A stretch of DNA of 64,000 bases from Cacajao melanocephalus (lineage: Eukaryota > Chordata > Mammalia > Primates > Pitheciidae), in NCBI GenBank assembly GCA_963573385.1, contig CAUYLG010044502.1, positions 28,277 to 92,276 of the forward strand. Direction: 5' to 3'. How positions within the stretch are numbered: the first letter of the stretch is position 1; the number at the start of each line of letters is the position of its first letter. Position numbers and translations under genes: made by a program. Below, piece by piece: positions 37,810-50,983 of this stretch. The notes beneath the pieces are model-generated. The model was given only the letters and a program-made list of their open reading frames with translations, made no database searches and had not been told where the DNA came from.

Positions 37810-40644
37810 TTTTAGTTATAGCTTTATTGAAATATAGTTCACATGGAATTATGATTAACTCACTTAAATCATATAATTCAATATTTTTTTAGTATTTCAT
37901 GGACTTGTACAACCATTACCACAATCTTAGACCATTTTTATCATCTCAAAAAAAAAAATCTTATACCCATTAGCAGTTACTCTTATTTTTCCCCGACCAT
38001 TACTCTTAGCCCTAGGCAACCACTAATCTACTTTGTTTATATTTGCCTATTCTGGACATGTCATGTAAATAGAATGATACAAGATGTGGTCTTTTGTAAG
38101 TTGCTGTTTTTCACTTGGCATAATGCTTTCAGGATTCATCCATTTTGAATCATGTATCAGTACGTCATTTCTTTTTATTGCTGAATAATATTCCATTTCA
38201 TGGATATACCATATTTATCCATCATCAGCTGATGAACATGGTGGTTGTTTCTGCTTTTTGGCTAGTGTGATTATTGCTGCAATGAACATTCATGTACAAG
38301 ATTTTGTGCAGACATAAAATTTTATTTTTCATTTCTCAAGTTTTTCTAGTGGATAAATGATTTGTGTATCTAGTAGTGGAAATGCTAAGTCATACGGTAA
38401 ATCTGTGTTTAACATTTTGAAGAACTGCCAGACTGTTTTCAAAGTTTGCAACATTTTACATTCCCTCAGCAATGTTTGAGAGTTTCAGTTTCTTCACATT
38501 TTAGTCAACATTGCTTTTGTCTTTTTATTATATTCATACTAGTGGGTATAAAATGATATCTCATTATGGGTTAGATTTACATTTCCTTGATGGCTAATGA
38601 TGTTGAACTTCTTTTCATATGTCTGTTGGTCATTGGTATATCTTCTTTGCAGAAACATCTATTCATAGAGTCTGCGCAGTTTTCAATTGGGTTATTTTCT
38701 TTTTATGTTTGAGTTGTAAATGTTTTTAAATACACATTATAGAAACAAATCTGTTATCATATATATATGACTTGCAATTATTTGCTCCCATACTGTGGGT
38801 TACCTTTTCACTTATTTTATGGTGCTCTTTGAAGCACAAAAGTTTTTAATTTTGATAAAGTCCAGATTATCTATTTTTTCTTTTATTGTTTATGTTTTTG
38901 GTGTTATCTTAAACCATTGCTTAATCTAATTCAATATATCTTCTGTTTTCTTCTAAAGGTTTTATGGTTTTTGATCTATTTTGTGTTAATTTTTATCTCG
39001 CTCCATAAAAATTTTCTTTGCATGTAGATTTCCAGTTCTCCCAGCACCATTTGTTGAAAAGATTTGTCTGAAACTAGTCAAAACTCAATTGGTGATTGAT
39101 GCATAAGTTATTTTTAGAGTCTCAATTCTATTCCATTCACCTACTTGTCTATCCTCATGCAAATACCACACTGTCTTATAAGTTTTAAAATTGGGATTTG
39201 AAATTTCTGCAACTATTTACTTTTTAAAGATTGATAGGTCTCTTGAATTGTCATATGAATTTTGGTATCAGGTTACCAATTTCTCAAAGTCAGCTAAGAT
39301 TATGATATAAAGTGCATTGAATCTGTGGATCAATTTGGGGAGTATTGCCATCATAATATTAAATCTTCTAGTCCATGAACATGGGATATGTCTCTTTTTG
39401 TTTAGGTATTTTCTAATGTCTTGCAACAATGTTTTGTAGTTTTCAAAGTATGAGTTTTATACTTTGTTAGATTTATTTCTAAATTTTTTGGTAAAATTGT
39501 AGGTGAAATTCTTTTCTCAATTTCACTTTTGGATTATTCAATCCTAGTGTATAGAAATACAATGGATTTTTTTATGTTGATATTGTATCCTGCAACCTTG
39601 CTAGACTTGTATATTAGTTCTAATAGCTTTCTAGTGGATTTATAGAGTTTTCTACATACAAGATCGTTAGGGTCTATATGCAAGATTATGTTATGTACAA
39701 ATATAGAGTTTTACTTCTCTCTTTCCAGTCAGGATGCCTTTTACTTAATTTTATCTTAAAATTACCTGATTGCCCTGGCTAGAATCTCTAGTATAGTGTT
39801 GAATAAAAGTGGTGAGAATATACATCCTTGTTTCATTCCTAATCTTAGGGGAAAAGCTTTCAGTCTTTCAAGTGTAAGTCATTAATTGTAATGTTAGCTG
39901 TGGGTTTTTGTAGATGCCCTTCATCAAGTTGAGGATTTTTTTCTTCTGTCCCTAGTTTGTTGTTTTTATCATAAAGGAGTGTTGCATGTTGTCAAATGCC
40001 TTTTCTGCATCTATTGAGATGATCTTATGGCTTTTGCTTTTTAATCCTGTAGGTATGGTGTAATGTATATATTAATTGATTTTTCAGATGTTAAACTAAA
40101 CTTTCTGGAATAAACCCAGCTTGGTTATGGTGTACAATACTTTTAATATGTTGTTAGATTCAGTTTGCTAGTATGTTTTGAGAATTTTTTGTCTATATTC
40201 ATAAGAGATATTGGTGTGTAGTTTTCTTGTGATGCCTTTGTCTTGATTTGACATCACAGTAACATAGGCCTCATATAATGAGTTAGGAGTAGTAGTTATA
40301 CAATTCTTAGAAAAGTTTGTTAAGGCTCAGTACTGATACTTTAAGCATTTGGTAGAGTTTACCAATGAAGACATCTGGGCCTGAATTTTCCTTTGTGTTT
40401 TTTGATTACTGATTCAATCTCCTTACTTATTATAGGTCTATTTAGATCATCCATTTATTCTTGAGTCAATTTCTGTAGTTTATGTCTCTCTAGTAATCTG
40501 CTTGTTTCATCTACATTATCTAATTTATTGGCATATAGTTGTTCATAGGAGTTCCTATAGTCCTTTATATTTCTGTAAGATTTATAGTAATGTCTATTTT
40601 ATTTTATTCTTAATTATAGTAATTTGAATTGTCTTTTTGCTTCA

Positions 40645-40953
40645 TCAGTCTAGATAAAGATCTGACAATTTTCTTGATCTTTTTGAAGAACCAATTTTGG
40701 TTTTGTTGCTTGTCTCTATTCTTTTTCTATTATTTAGTTCACTAATGTGTGCTCTAATTGTTATTATTTCTTTCATTCTGCTTGCTTTTATTCTCTCTGC
40801 ACAACAGTATTTTAAGGTTTTGAGGTTAAATTTTTGATTTGAGATCTCTTTTATAATGTAAACAATGGGATGTATATAATGTACAAATTTATGGGATGCA
40901 GATAAATCAGTGCTTAGAGGGAAATTTACAGGTAAAAATTTGCCTCTAAGCAC
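40645..40953 (-). pseudogene. Decayed LINE-1 ORF2 linker segment
   Basis: A 102-codon stretch on the minus strand. Its C-terminal half ('RMKEIITIRAHISELNNRK', 'KTKIGSSKRSRKLSDLYLD') corresponds to the ORF2 segment between endonuclease and reverse transcriptase. Its N-terminal part is not L1 protein but translation of the inverted copy at 40895-40953 and the altered flank. Confidence 0.75.
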
Positions 40954-40968
40954 TGATTTATCTGCATC
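40895..40968. repeat. 33-bp near-perfect inverted repeat (hairpin) inside L1M
   Basis: Left arm 40895-40927 and right arm 40936-40968 are reverse complements with 32 of 33 matches (mismatch at the 'aggg'/'gcct' position), separated by an 8-base loop. Both arms correspond to the L1 ORF2 segment around 'cagtgcttagaggg', which should occur only once. Weaker similarity extends outward on the left arm ('atgtacaaatttatggg'). Confidence 0.95.
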
Positions 40969-41232
40969 GCATCTGTTTTAGTACATAGTGTCCCAATTTT
41001 TTATTCATCTCAAGGTATTTTCTATGTGATTTCTTCTGAAATTTCCTTTATGATTTCTTCCTTGACCTGTTGGTTATTTAGGACTATGTTGTTTAATTTC
41101 CACGTATTGTGAATTTTCCAAATTTTTCACTATTCCTTTAATTTCTGTCCATAGTGGTTGGAGAACATAGTGGTTTGCATGATTTAAGCCCTTTTAAATA
41201 TGCTGATGCTTTTTTATAGCTTAGTATGTGGT

Positions 41233-41472
41233 CTATCTTGGAGAAAGTTTCATATATGTTTGAGAGGAATGTGTATACTGCTCTTGTTGGGTGAAGTATT
41301 CTATAGTATCTATTGGGGTAAGTTGACTCATAACATTATTTAATTCTCCTATTGTTTTGTTGATCCTCTGTCTGATGGTTCTATACCTTATTGAAATGAG
41401 AGTATTGAAGTCTTCAGTTATTATTGTTGATTTATCTTTTTCTCCCTTCAATTCTGTCAGTTCTTGCCACAT
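41233..41472 (-). pseudogene. Decayed LINE-1 ORF2 endonuclease segment
   Basis: A 79-codon minus-strand stretch with 'EDFNTLIS' (the family has a GDFNT-type motif here), then 'INKTIGELNNVMSQLTPIDT' and 'YFTQQEQYTHSSQTY', in the order of the C-terminal half of the L1 endonuclease. Translation stops downstream; not functional. Confidence 0.8.
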
Positions 41473-41689
41473 ATATTTTGTGTTTGTATATATAGAATAG
41501 GATCTGGAAGAATTTGGTCTAAGGTGTTATAGTGATGATCTCTAGTAGGAATGTAATATTCTAATTTTTTAATGTATGTGTGTCTGTATTTTTTTAATAT
41601 TATGCGTGCACTACTTATGTTTTAATAAAATGTTGTGAGGTTTTTGTTTGTTTGTTTTAAAAGGCACTACATTTAGAATGTCTTGTTTC

Positions 41690-41910
41690 CAATCCATAGT
41701 TCTGGTTCTGTCTTACTTACTGTGAACTTGAGTAAGTTGTTTACCTCTGTAAGCCTTGGAAAAAAAGCAACTCTGAAATGGCACTGGTAACAGCACATCT
41801 CTATACAGTTATGTGAGGATTAGAGAGATAATGAATATGAAGTACTTAGTGCTTAACACAAAGTTTTGTTGTGTAGTCACAGTTTAATAAATGTTAACTA
41901 TTATTATTAT
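41690..41910 (+). mobile_element. MIR SINE, sense
   Basis: 'ttctggttctgtcttacttac', 'gtgaacttgagtaagttgttt', 'atgtgaggattagagagataa', 'gaagtacttagtgcttaacac' and 'tttaataaatgttaactatta' give a MIR body with a well-preserved 3' end. Confidence 0.88.
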
Positions 41911-43389
41911 GCTTCAGTGTTACCAGCAAACATTTGAACATAGCTTTCATCTGAAAAACCGAGCCAATGGTTTGCTTAAAATCATGGCTTTGGGTCAAAT
42001 GGAGGCATATTATATAGTCAGAAGTTCATGAATAAGATTCTTTTGATTCATAAGCTAAGGGCCATTCATTATGGTTTAAATGTAAACCAAATAAAGGCCT
42101 TGAACCAAAGCACACTTTGTTCCTAATGATCTGTGGGATCCAAACACATGCCAATGCATGCAAGGCATCTGATGAACTTGGGGCTATAGCCAAAGCATGC
42201 TTCCCTCCAGCACCCTTAATCATCATTCAGAGGTTTAAATTTCACAGAAGGAATCTTACCATGACAAGGGCATTACTATTTACTACTCACACTACAGAGC
42301 TGCACCGTCAGTCTCAAAACCACAATTTTGTAAACTGTTTTTGACGATATATCGTAGGATTGTCCTGTATATGAAGTTCCTGATGAAATCCTCCATTGAG
42401 GCCTCTTTGGTTGAATCAAAATCAACATGTTAATGACTCCCACCTACCCCCACCCCAAAAAGAAAAGAAAATGCTAATGTCCCCATTCTGCTTGATGGAT
42501 CAAAGATGCAGGATGCAGATTCCATGAGATGGTTTCTTTCCATCAGATTGACATCCAGAAACTGTTAGAATTCCAGATCACCTTGAATTAAGTAATCTTA
42601 ATTAGCCACATGTCAGTGGAAGCCTGCAGGATTTGAATCAAGTTTAGAAGAATCATTGGCTCCACATCCCACTATTTACCCACCCTCCTTCCCCTAAGAT
42701 GTCCTGGGAAACATCAAGAAAATGTAACGCAGGAATATGTAAAGAAAAATGTAAAGAGGGCCCATTAAAGGTTAAACAATGATAGTAAAGAAACCTTGTC
42801 AATCAGTCAGTGAAACAATATCAATACCATAAGAGAGAGCAAAAGAATAGAGGAAATGGACAGTGCTCTTCTCTATTTGTTTAATTAACACCAGTTGCAT
42901 AATAGATACACCCAGAAATCTCTGTAGTTTAACCCAACAAAAATATACTTTTTGCTCCTGTCTGTTGAAAGATTTCCTGGTCAGTAGCCTTCTGTGGGAA
43001 TTTTCAGGGACCCCATTTCCTTCCAGGTTGTATGGTCCTCACAAGCACTTATTAAGCACTTTGGTTTTTAAGAGGCTTGCCTCACCGTGGCTCATGTTCT
43101 TTGAGGAAGAAGTACACATTAACCCTACCTATATGTAAACGGCTGAGAAATGTGTTTCCTGTCTGAGAAGGCATTTACCAGCTACATCTCTACGCTGGAG
43201 AAGGACAGCACAAATGTTGGGTGATTGGCTAAACATCACTGCATCCCTTTCCTTCTTTTGTCACCTTTTTGGAGTAGACACTCCAAGTATGTGGGTGGTA
43301 GTGATGGCAAAATCTTTTGTGACATGTCACTAATATAACTTCACAAGGCCCAGTTGGTGGGTGGTTATCGATATCACCAAGATTTACCC
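41911..43389. other. No recognised feature (about 1.5 kb)
   Basis: No named repeat. Frames at 42026-42226, 42117-42344 and 42863-43138 have no domain. Confidence 0.5.
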
Positions 43390-43560
43390 AATTCAATAAA
43401 CATTTGTTAACACTCTAGTGTGTGCCAGGTTCTACTCACTGCTAAGAGAAAGATGAATGGATGTGGTCTGAAGGAAAAGTGGTAAGGCAGACATACACAT
43501 AATTAACATTAATTGAAGGTGAGATAAAGTGCCAAAATTGAAGTATAAATAAAAAGTGTT
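43390..43560 (-). mobile_element. L2 LINE 3' end, antisense
   Basis: 'attcaataaacatttgttaac', 'tgtgtgccaggttctactcac' and 'gaatggatgtggtctgaag' follow the reverse complement of the L2 3' end. Confidence 0.65.
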
Positions 43561-44521
43561 AGTGGAATGCCAAGCAGGAGGATATTAAATCTTGAACAGT
43601 GAGCAGAGAAACCTGATCTCTAGGCAAGGCTCTTTGTTTTCCAGAAGAGACCTACTCATGCTAACCCAGGTAAAGGAGGGATTGTTGAAAGAATGTGAAG
43701 ATCACAGGAAATCAAAATGCATCCAGGCCTCATGGGAAAGGAAGCCTGAGGCAGATGAACTGCTGCCAAAGCAGTCTCTGGTCCTTCTGTGTCCTCTGTT
43801 TCTACTGGCTTCCTCTACTCTCACTCAGCCCTACAATGTTGCCCATCCTAGTTTGACAGGACCTTTTGAGCCTTGTATTCAGCCCCACCTGCTCTCTCTT
43901 TCTCTTTTTGAGATAAAGTTAGCAATCTAATTGGTTGCTAACTAGTTGATGGACAGGCTGGTCTTGGGTCAGCCATTGCTGAGAGGAGTCGGTGTGTAAA
44001 AGAATGTACCACATGGCCTATCAGGCTGCCCCTTGCAGGAATTTTGATAGGGGCAGGTAAGTTAACTGTCTAATATAAGGAGCAACTCTTAATTGGCCCT
44101 TAAAAGAGATCCTGGGTTTCAACTGGGGTTAAAGGATAGAGAACATTTCTGACCTAGAGCATGAGCAAAGACAAGAAATAAGGAAAGTTCAAGTATATAT
44201 GGGGAATGACTAGACTCCTAGAGTGATTGCAGTAAGAGGTCCAGGGGACTGGTGGAGTTTAGAGTGAATTTTTAAGTTATGAGGCTAGAGCTAGGGAGTT
44301 TAGAGTCTGTAGACAAGGGGAAGAGCTTGAAGATGTTTACCAGGGAGATATTGTACAAAAGATAAAAACCACAATGCACACACGGGCAATGTTGGGAGTG
44401 TTCGGCATGATTTCTTCATGGATAACTTTTCATCCAGCATCTTAATGGTGACAAAAATTCTCTGATGATGAACTGGTCACTCAACAAGAGGAAACATATA
44501 TGGTAACAAGAAGGGGATATC
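43561..44521. other. No recognised feature (about 0.96 kb)
   Basis: No named repeat. The 112-codon frame at 43592-43930 has no domain. Confidence 0.5.
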
Positions 44522-44645
44522 AAGACTTGGAATCGGACAGATATGCAAATCTCAGTTCTTCCATTTTCTAGCTATATATCTTGGACAGTTACTCAGACTC
44601 TCTAAACCTCAGTTTTCTCACCTGCAAAATGTGATTTGTCTTCAG
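44522..44645 (+). mobile_element. MIR SINE, sense, left part
   Basis: 'caagacttggaatcggacaga', 'tctcagttcttccattttct', 'agctatatatcttggacagtt' and 'tctctaaacctcagttttctc' match the first half of MIR. The right half appears beyond an Alu at about 45085. Confidence 0.78.
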
Positions 44646-44695
44646 CCAGTTATACACTGGCATGGCATAATGACTGGAGGGGGTATGGATGAGTT

Positions 44696-45003
<308 letters not shown>

Positions 45004-45084
45004 AAGTGTCCATTAAATTAATCGGTCAGGGCCAGTGTTGTAATTGTTATAGAGTATAATATTTTGAATGTCATCTCACTTCTT

Positions 45085-45170
45085 AGGTTTGTAGTAAGGA
45101 TTAATTGGCATAATGCTAATAAAATGCATACTGAAGTGCCTGGCACATGGCACATAGTCATTCCACATGT
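45085..45170 (+). mobile_element. MIR SINE, sense, right part
   Basis: 'aggtttgtagtaaggattaat', 'aaatgcatactgaagtgcct' and 'ggcacatggcacatagtcatt' continue the MIR of 44522-44645. Confidence 0.72.
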
Positions 45171-45964
45171 TTTGTTTTCTTATCCATTTTTCCTTGAAAA
45201 TTTCAAATCTCTAATATGAAGAGTTTGACTCAAGGAGCCCTTGAACTGTTTAGTCATACAGTGACTTTCTAAGGCACCTAAGCAGCCCCAGGCTGGCCTT
45301 GAGTCAGCCTTCCCAGCAGATAGGGAAGGAAGCTCCTCACTGTGCTTTTAGGGAGATAAGTCTTTTCAGTAATGGCTCTTGCTCAAAATGGTGCATGTTA
45401 ATGCTGTAGATGCCCAGTCATCACTCCTGGGTTCTCTGATGCCTCAATCAGATACTGCCTTCTAAAATTTGGTTGTGTTGCTTCATTTAGATTCCTTGGT
45501 TTTATAGTTGAAGGAGGGCAAAGTCATGGTTAGGTTTTATAGAGGCTCACATCATTACAATAATTAGCTGTCAAAAAAAAAAATGATCAGGAACATCCAG
45601 TGTCTCCTTTGTACAGTACTTGGTATTAATTCCAGCCAAGAAAGAGAAAATGGAATCATCTGTGATAGGCCCAGGCTGCAAATGAAACAAAAATATGGTC
45701 CTGCTAGAGCTATTCAACTTTACAGATTGAAAGGAATCCAATAACTTTGGATTTCCAAGCATGAGGATCTTTCTAGAATATATTTTATTAAATCCACTGG
45801 TTTTTGAATCCATGGTATTGTAACTATCACAGTTTTGGGTGAGAAATGACCCACAGGGAACACACGAAGCCAGTTTTAATGGAAGAATGTTTATTATGAA
45901 TAGTATTACTTAGAAAGTATTGTGGTATCCATTTTTTCCCAATGCTACAGCTTAAAGAAGAACA
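45171..45964. other. No recognised feature (about 0.8 kb)
   Basis: No named repeat. An 80-codon minus-strand frame (45571-45813) has no domain. Confidence 0.5.
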
Positions 45965-45969
45965 CTGCC
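45965..45969. repeat. 5-bp target duplication of the LTR, left copy
   Basis: 'ctgcc', repeated at 46478-46482. Five base pairs is the duplication size of ERVL elements. Confidence 0.85.
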
Positions 45970-46477
45970 TGTGATGTTAATATTGAATGTCAACTTGACT
46001 GGATTGAAGTATGCAAAGTATTGTTCCTGGGTGTGTCTGTGAGGGTGTTGCCAAAGGAGATTAACATTTGAGTCAGTGGACTGGTAGAGGCAGACCCATC
46101 CTTAATCTGGGTGGGCATCATCTAATCAGCTGCCAGCATAGGTAGAATAAAGCAGGCAGGAAAAGATGGAAGAATAGACTTGCTAAGTTTCTGGCCTTCA
46201 TCTTTCTCCTGTGCTGGATGCTTCTTGCCCTTGAGCATCAGACTCTAAGTTCTTCAGCTTTTGGACTCCTGGACTTACACTAGTAGTTTGCCAGGGGCTC
46301 TTGGGTCTTTGGCCACAGACTGAAGGCTACACTGGCTTCCTTGCTTCTCAAACTGCAGATAGGCCATCATGGAATTTTACTTTGTGATCATGTGAGTCAA
46401 TTCTCCTGAATAAACTCCATCTCATATATCTATATATCCTATTAGTTCTGTCCCTCTACAGAACCCTGTTTAATACA
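45970..46477 (+). mobile_element. Solo LTR of HERV-L (MLT2A type), sense, second copy
   Basis: A 508-bp LTR starting 'tgtgatgttaatattgaatg' and ending 'ctctacagaaccctgtttaa' plus 'taca', flanked by a perfect 5-bp duplication. It matches the copy at 12773-13314 along its length, including 'gcaaagtattgttcctgggtg', 'ctaatcagctgccagca', 'ctcctgaataaactcc' with the AATAAA signal, and 'cctattagttctgtccc'. Solo LTRs form by recombination between the two LTRs of a provirus. Confidence 0.93.
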
Positions 46478-46482
46478 CTGCC

Positions 46483-47709
46483 CTTGTGTGAGGCAGTAGC
46501 AATATAAAAAATTTGAAAGACACTGCAAAAATATAAGCTGCCTTTCTTATCACCTGTGACTCTTCCTACTGCCTTAGGGCAGAGATGAATGGAGTGAGAG
46601 AACCAAGTTCAAGGTCATAGAGATGCAGACCTGCAGACTCCTGGTGTCCCATGGAGACCCAGCATCTTCCCTCTTTTTCCTCTTTGTTTCATCTACATTT
46701 TTCTAAGTAAGAATGCTGTTTATACTCCTTATCTCAGTTTTCCAAAGATCTGTAGCATGACTTTGTTATTCTCAAGAATTGACTCAGCTGTCCCAGCACA
46801 GATGAGGAAATGTAAGTCAAAGGACATGCAAAGCTCTAAAGAGGATCCAGACTGGACCACACTGTTCCTTTATTACTCCAGTTAAAGGTTATCAGTTCGA
46901 TGGTGAGGCAAAGCTGGAGAAGCATTTATTTCTTATTGTAGTTTATTGTGCACAAATGTGTAAAGTAAATGGAATCAAATTCTCACTACTGAATGTAGTT
47001 TAGTCATTCTCAGAAAGACCTCTGTCGTCTTCATACTCTCTGAAGTTGATAAACCCTTTAAAGATTGTTACTTGTGATTCTTGAGCCATTACTTACCTAA
47101 GTAATTCAATGTTTTGGTGTCAAGAGTGAGAAAACAGGCAAGACTGGTTGACAGATGAATTTGCAGGGTATATTTCAACATTAGTTTATGATTAGTACAT
47201 CAAAATGATCACCCACCATTTCTTGTTTCTCACTCTTCACCTCTGTGTTGGGATTGGGTAGAGTCGAGTGCAAGTGCAAGAAACGTGGAAGCACTAATTT
47301 CTAATATTCAAGAACAGCGTAATCCGTCATGCAGAACTACACCGAAATTGATTACAAAGCTCTTGCTCTTGAGAAGTTCCACAATTACCTTTAAAGATGC
47401 CTCTAAAATTGATGCTGTCTCTTTTAGCTTCTTTTCTAGAAGGAAACTTTTTAATCATGGCCATCTAAAACAGTGGAATCTTGTCCAATCTCTGCTACCA
47501 TAATCTTGTCTGTAAATCTGGAAGAGCATCATCAGATGTCCTCTATCTTTGCCTTAGCTCTTTCTTCCTACAGATTCCAGATCTGTTGTCCCACCTCCAC
47601 TGGAAATGTTAGTATTCAAAAGCTTCCTGTTTTACCTGCTAAAGCTGATTGAACTCTGTGACTGATTCTGTGATTGATTAACTGTGTGAAGTCCCACATA
47701 GTAAACTAT
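46483..47709. other. No recognised feature (about 1.2 kb)
   Basis: No named repeat and no gene signal. Confidence 0.5.
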
Positions 47710-47970
<261 letters not shown>

Positions 47971-48090
47971 CAAATCTTAAAATAGATGTGAAGAAGGTAG
48001 AACACCATCCTGAGGAATTTAAGTCAGTCAACATGATTTGCCATTCATAAAGAATCCCTTTTCTGGTAGCAATAGTTATTCTGGAAAACA

Positions 48091-48199
48091 ATAATTTTAT
48101 ATGTATATTGTAATATATATTACTATATATATATAATATATATAGTAATATAATATAATTATATATATTTGTAATATATTTATTTATTTTACAAGTCAC
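48091..48199. repeat. AT-rich tract with 17-bp hairpin
   Basis: Almost pure A/T. Arms 48116-48132 and 48136-48152 are perfect reverse complements with a 3-base loop, marked by the single C at 48123 and G at 48145. Confidence 0.9.
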
Positions 48200-50587
48200 A
48201 CTACTCCCAATATATTCAGGAATTGTTTGTGTGGAGACAGAAATGTTAGCTATTGCTAATTAATTTTGTTTTTTATAGCATGGTAAGGAAGATTGTAACA
48301 CATCATGAGTTTGTTGGCAAAATATGCCAAAGGCATTGGTTTTTCCATAAAAAAGTGAGAATAAAGTCTTAATATTCTATTGATTATTGGTTGTTGCATA
48401 GTTTTTCCAACAGAAGAATTTTTTGATTATGGTATCCTGTGTTTCAAAACAAACAGCATTTTGAATTATGTAATCCCGGGCCTCCCCATAACAATTGAGT
48501 ATTACTTGCCTCTCACAGATTGCAAAACATTATGCTATCTGCAAACGGTCTATACTTACCCCATCAGCACTATCAGGTGATATTGTAGCATTCCTAGAAG
48601 GGTTTCAGTGGTCATTGGCAGCGAGTGCAGGGAAGGACAGCTCTGTCCTTTCTGGAGCATCATTGTTTGACAGAGAGTGGAAGTCCGGGTGTATAAGATC
48701 AGTATAAGGAGCAGCAGCGATGGGAATCACCTTAAGGGACATAAAGGGACAGGCTCTTTCCCTATATTAAGACATTGCATAAATGTCTGGATTCTGTAAT
48801 GCTTAAAGGAGAGGCTCCTAAAATATGACACCACACTGTGACAGGAGGAGCTGGTGCCAGAAGTAAAGATTAGCAAATTATTGAGGTACTTATTCCCAAG
48901 TATTACTGAACAAATTTGTAATTCCTATACAAATTAAAATTTCTTTTTTAGAGAAGTTAAACAACCTCTTGTTAGGCTAAATATCACTGGGCATTCTCTT
49001 CCTTTTAGTTTGTGCTGAGTTCTTTATAAAAGATTATTTTGTTGTCTGTTTTTATAATTCATACACACTTCCATTAATTCTTATTGTAGTTTTCATCTTG
49101 GTTAGTTCTCTTTGGACTTCCCTTTTAAAGTTGGCTTTAACAGCCCAAATTTTTGTGTTAATCTTTGTCTATTGTTCAATAACTGGAGTCATTAATTCAC
49201 TAATAGCATTGGAGAGGTGCTAAAGTTTTTCAAAACTGTAGATTGACCTAATTAATGTCTTTTCTGAATTGTGCTAATTCCCCCATTAACCACTCTGGGG
49301 CCTCTTAAAACTCCCCAGTCTCTGCCTGACAGACATCTATTCACAAGTGTTACATGCTTTGAACAGGTTGTGATTGCCTTGATTATGCGTAAAGTAGCAG
49401 TGTTTTAAAAATGTTTGCAGAAGCATTTTTTTTTGGTCATTTCCTTTTTGGATTAATCATTTATAACTCTTAATACTTTGCCAACTTTTGATTGTCTTCC
49501 ACTCTAATTTCTTGTACTTCCTGAGGTCTGCCCTACCACCACTATGCAACAGCTTCTATTTGTTAGTGACTGACAGCAGAGAGGATTAAGCATAGACCGA
49601 GATCAGAACTATTTATTCTCTTAACTGCACATATTAAAGATAGTAACTGTTTTACAGTGAGGAAAGTCTAAGGATTGGTCCAGATTCATTGCAAAGCCTT
49701 TATGGTTCATTATTTCAAACCATGTATAGTAAACTGAATATAACAATGAATTGTGCTGTCATCTCCATTCTATATCTCCACACAGCTATAGTCACATTGG
49801 GGTCCTGGGGTGGGGTTACTGACCTGACCATGAGATTATCATTTGAGTGTGCAGAATGTAAGCGTCACATAAGCAGCTGTTCTGGAAGAATGATGACTTA
49901 AAGCTTATTTCTGTCTGGGTGGCTTCCAAGCTTCACAAGTACATAGATACAAATGCAAGCCACCATTTCTTATTTTATAGTGTTGAGCATACTCACAAAA
50001 TGTGAATTAGTTTGTATACATGGCATGTTTCCCCCTACGTGGGATAGTCAATTCTTCACTGACAGCTAAGGACTAAAATTAAAAAGTAAAAGAAAACATA
50101 TAAATCTAGTTTAACAAAAGTCAGATGTCCATTTGGTGATCTATTTGATAAATCTTCTAAATTGGTTGCTGTTCCTTGCCATCTTTGTGTTTCAGACCAC
50201 TGTATTAACCCGGAGTTTCTGCTGCTTTGACATCTGATGCCTTTCCTAACCCTGAAGAGTGATCCTCTCAGAGCTAGCCAATTCCTAGAACTAGTAAATG
50301 ACTGGCTTGTGAGCATGCCATTTGTATGCAAAACAACCAATCCAGGGCCCAAATGTCCAACCACTTCCTATATTGAGCTCTTACATTCCAGGCCACTTTT
50401 CCCCTTCCTACGCTCATCCCAAGGCCGGGTACCTACACCCCAGAGCCTGCTGAAATTCTTCAAAGTCGCCAGTCCTAAACCTGCTTACCTTGCCTTACCC
50501 ATTCCTTCCTGCCACAGGATGCTCTTGCCTGTATTTTTGTCTTGCATCTGCCTCCTAATCCACTCTGGTGCTTCCCCTTGTGGCCCC
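48200..50587. other. No recognised feature (about 2.4 kb)
   Basis: No named repeat; looks like single-copy DNA. The 164-codon frame at 50237-50731 has no domain and includes the first copy of the direct duplication described next. Confidence 0.5.
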
Positions 50588-50720
50588 TGTGTGTCTTCTG
50601 TTATTGACAAACATGGAAGAAGCAAACAAAATGGTCCGAAGAGTGCATTCTGTTCAATTTCAGTTCATAGTACAGTAGTCGCCCTTGCCTGTGACTGCTT
50701 ATGCATTATAAGCCTAAATT
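50588..50720 (+). repeat. Direct duplication, copy 1
   Basis: 133 bp that align without gaps to 50984-51116 (offset 396), with about 84% identity by hand count over 50606-50720. Shared core: 'catggaagaagcaaaca' and 'cagtacagtagtc' (copy 1 has 'tagtacagtagtc'). I do not recognise it as any interspersed repeat. Confidence 0.85.
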
Positions 50721-50983
50721 GGGACCTGTGAATATAACAGCTGTCTTTACAATGACAGCTGTCTCTTGATCTGTTTGCCTCACCATATTTGAATAATAAT
50801 AAAGCCTACATTTTAAGATAAGCATCTATTACCTTTAAAAACAAGATATAAGTGATTTATCATGTTAATTTTCACTGTCCAACTTACTTGATTTACTTTG
50901 CTATCTCTTTTCCAAAGCCATTCTGTAGAGACTGGCTGAGTAATGTCACTGTGGAGCCAGAATCAGAGCAAAAAAATAAAAAA
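50721..50983. other. Spacer between the duplicated segments
   Basis: 263 bp without similarity to the other side that I can see. It contains a short inverted pair 'acagctgtc'/'gacagctgt' at about 50740-50763. Confidence 0.5.

Larger units (their letters stand above)
37810..41485 (-). mobile_element. Long LINE-1 (L1M class), antisense, truncated in the endonuclease part
   Basis: About 3.7 kb read on the minus strand: endonuclease-domain remnant (41472-41233), linker (near 40950-40645), reverse transcriptase (about 40500-39500), C-terminal region, and an old L1M 3' UTR at the left end ('gctttattgaaatatagttca', 'cataatgctttcaggattcat', 'attgctgaataatattccatt', 'cccagcaccatttgttgaaaa'). No ORF1 or 5' UTR follows at the right end, so it is 5'-truncated. 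Frames are heavily interrupted. It contains a 33-bp inverted duplication at 40895-40968 that normal L1 lacks. Confidence 0.92.

Noticed and set aside
49070..49290. Cluster of TAAT/ATTA motifs as a homeodomain enhancer
   Set aside because: By rough expectation for DNA this AT-rich, the count is only slightly above chance.
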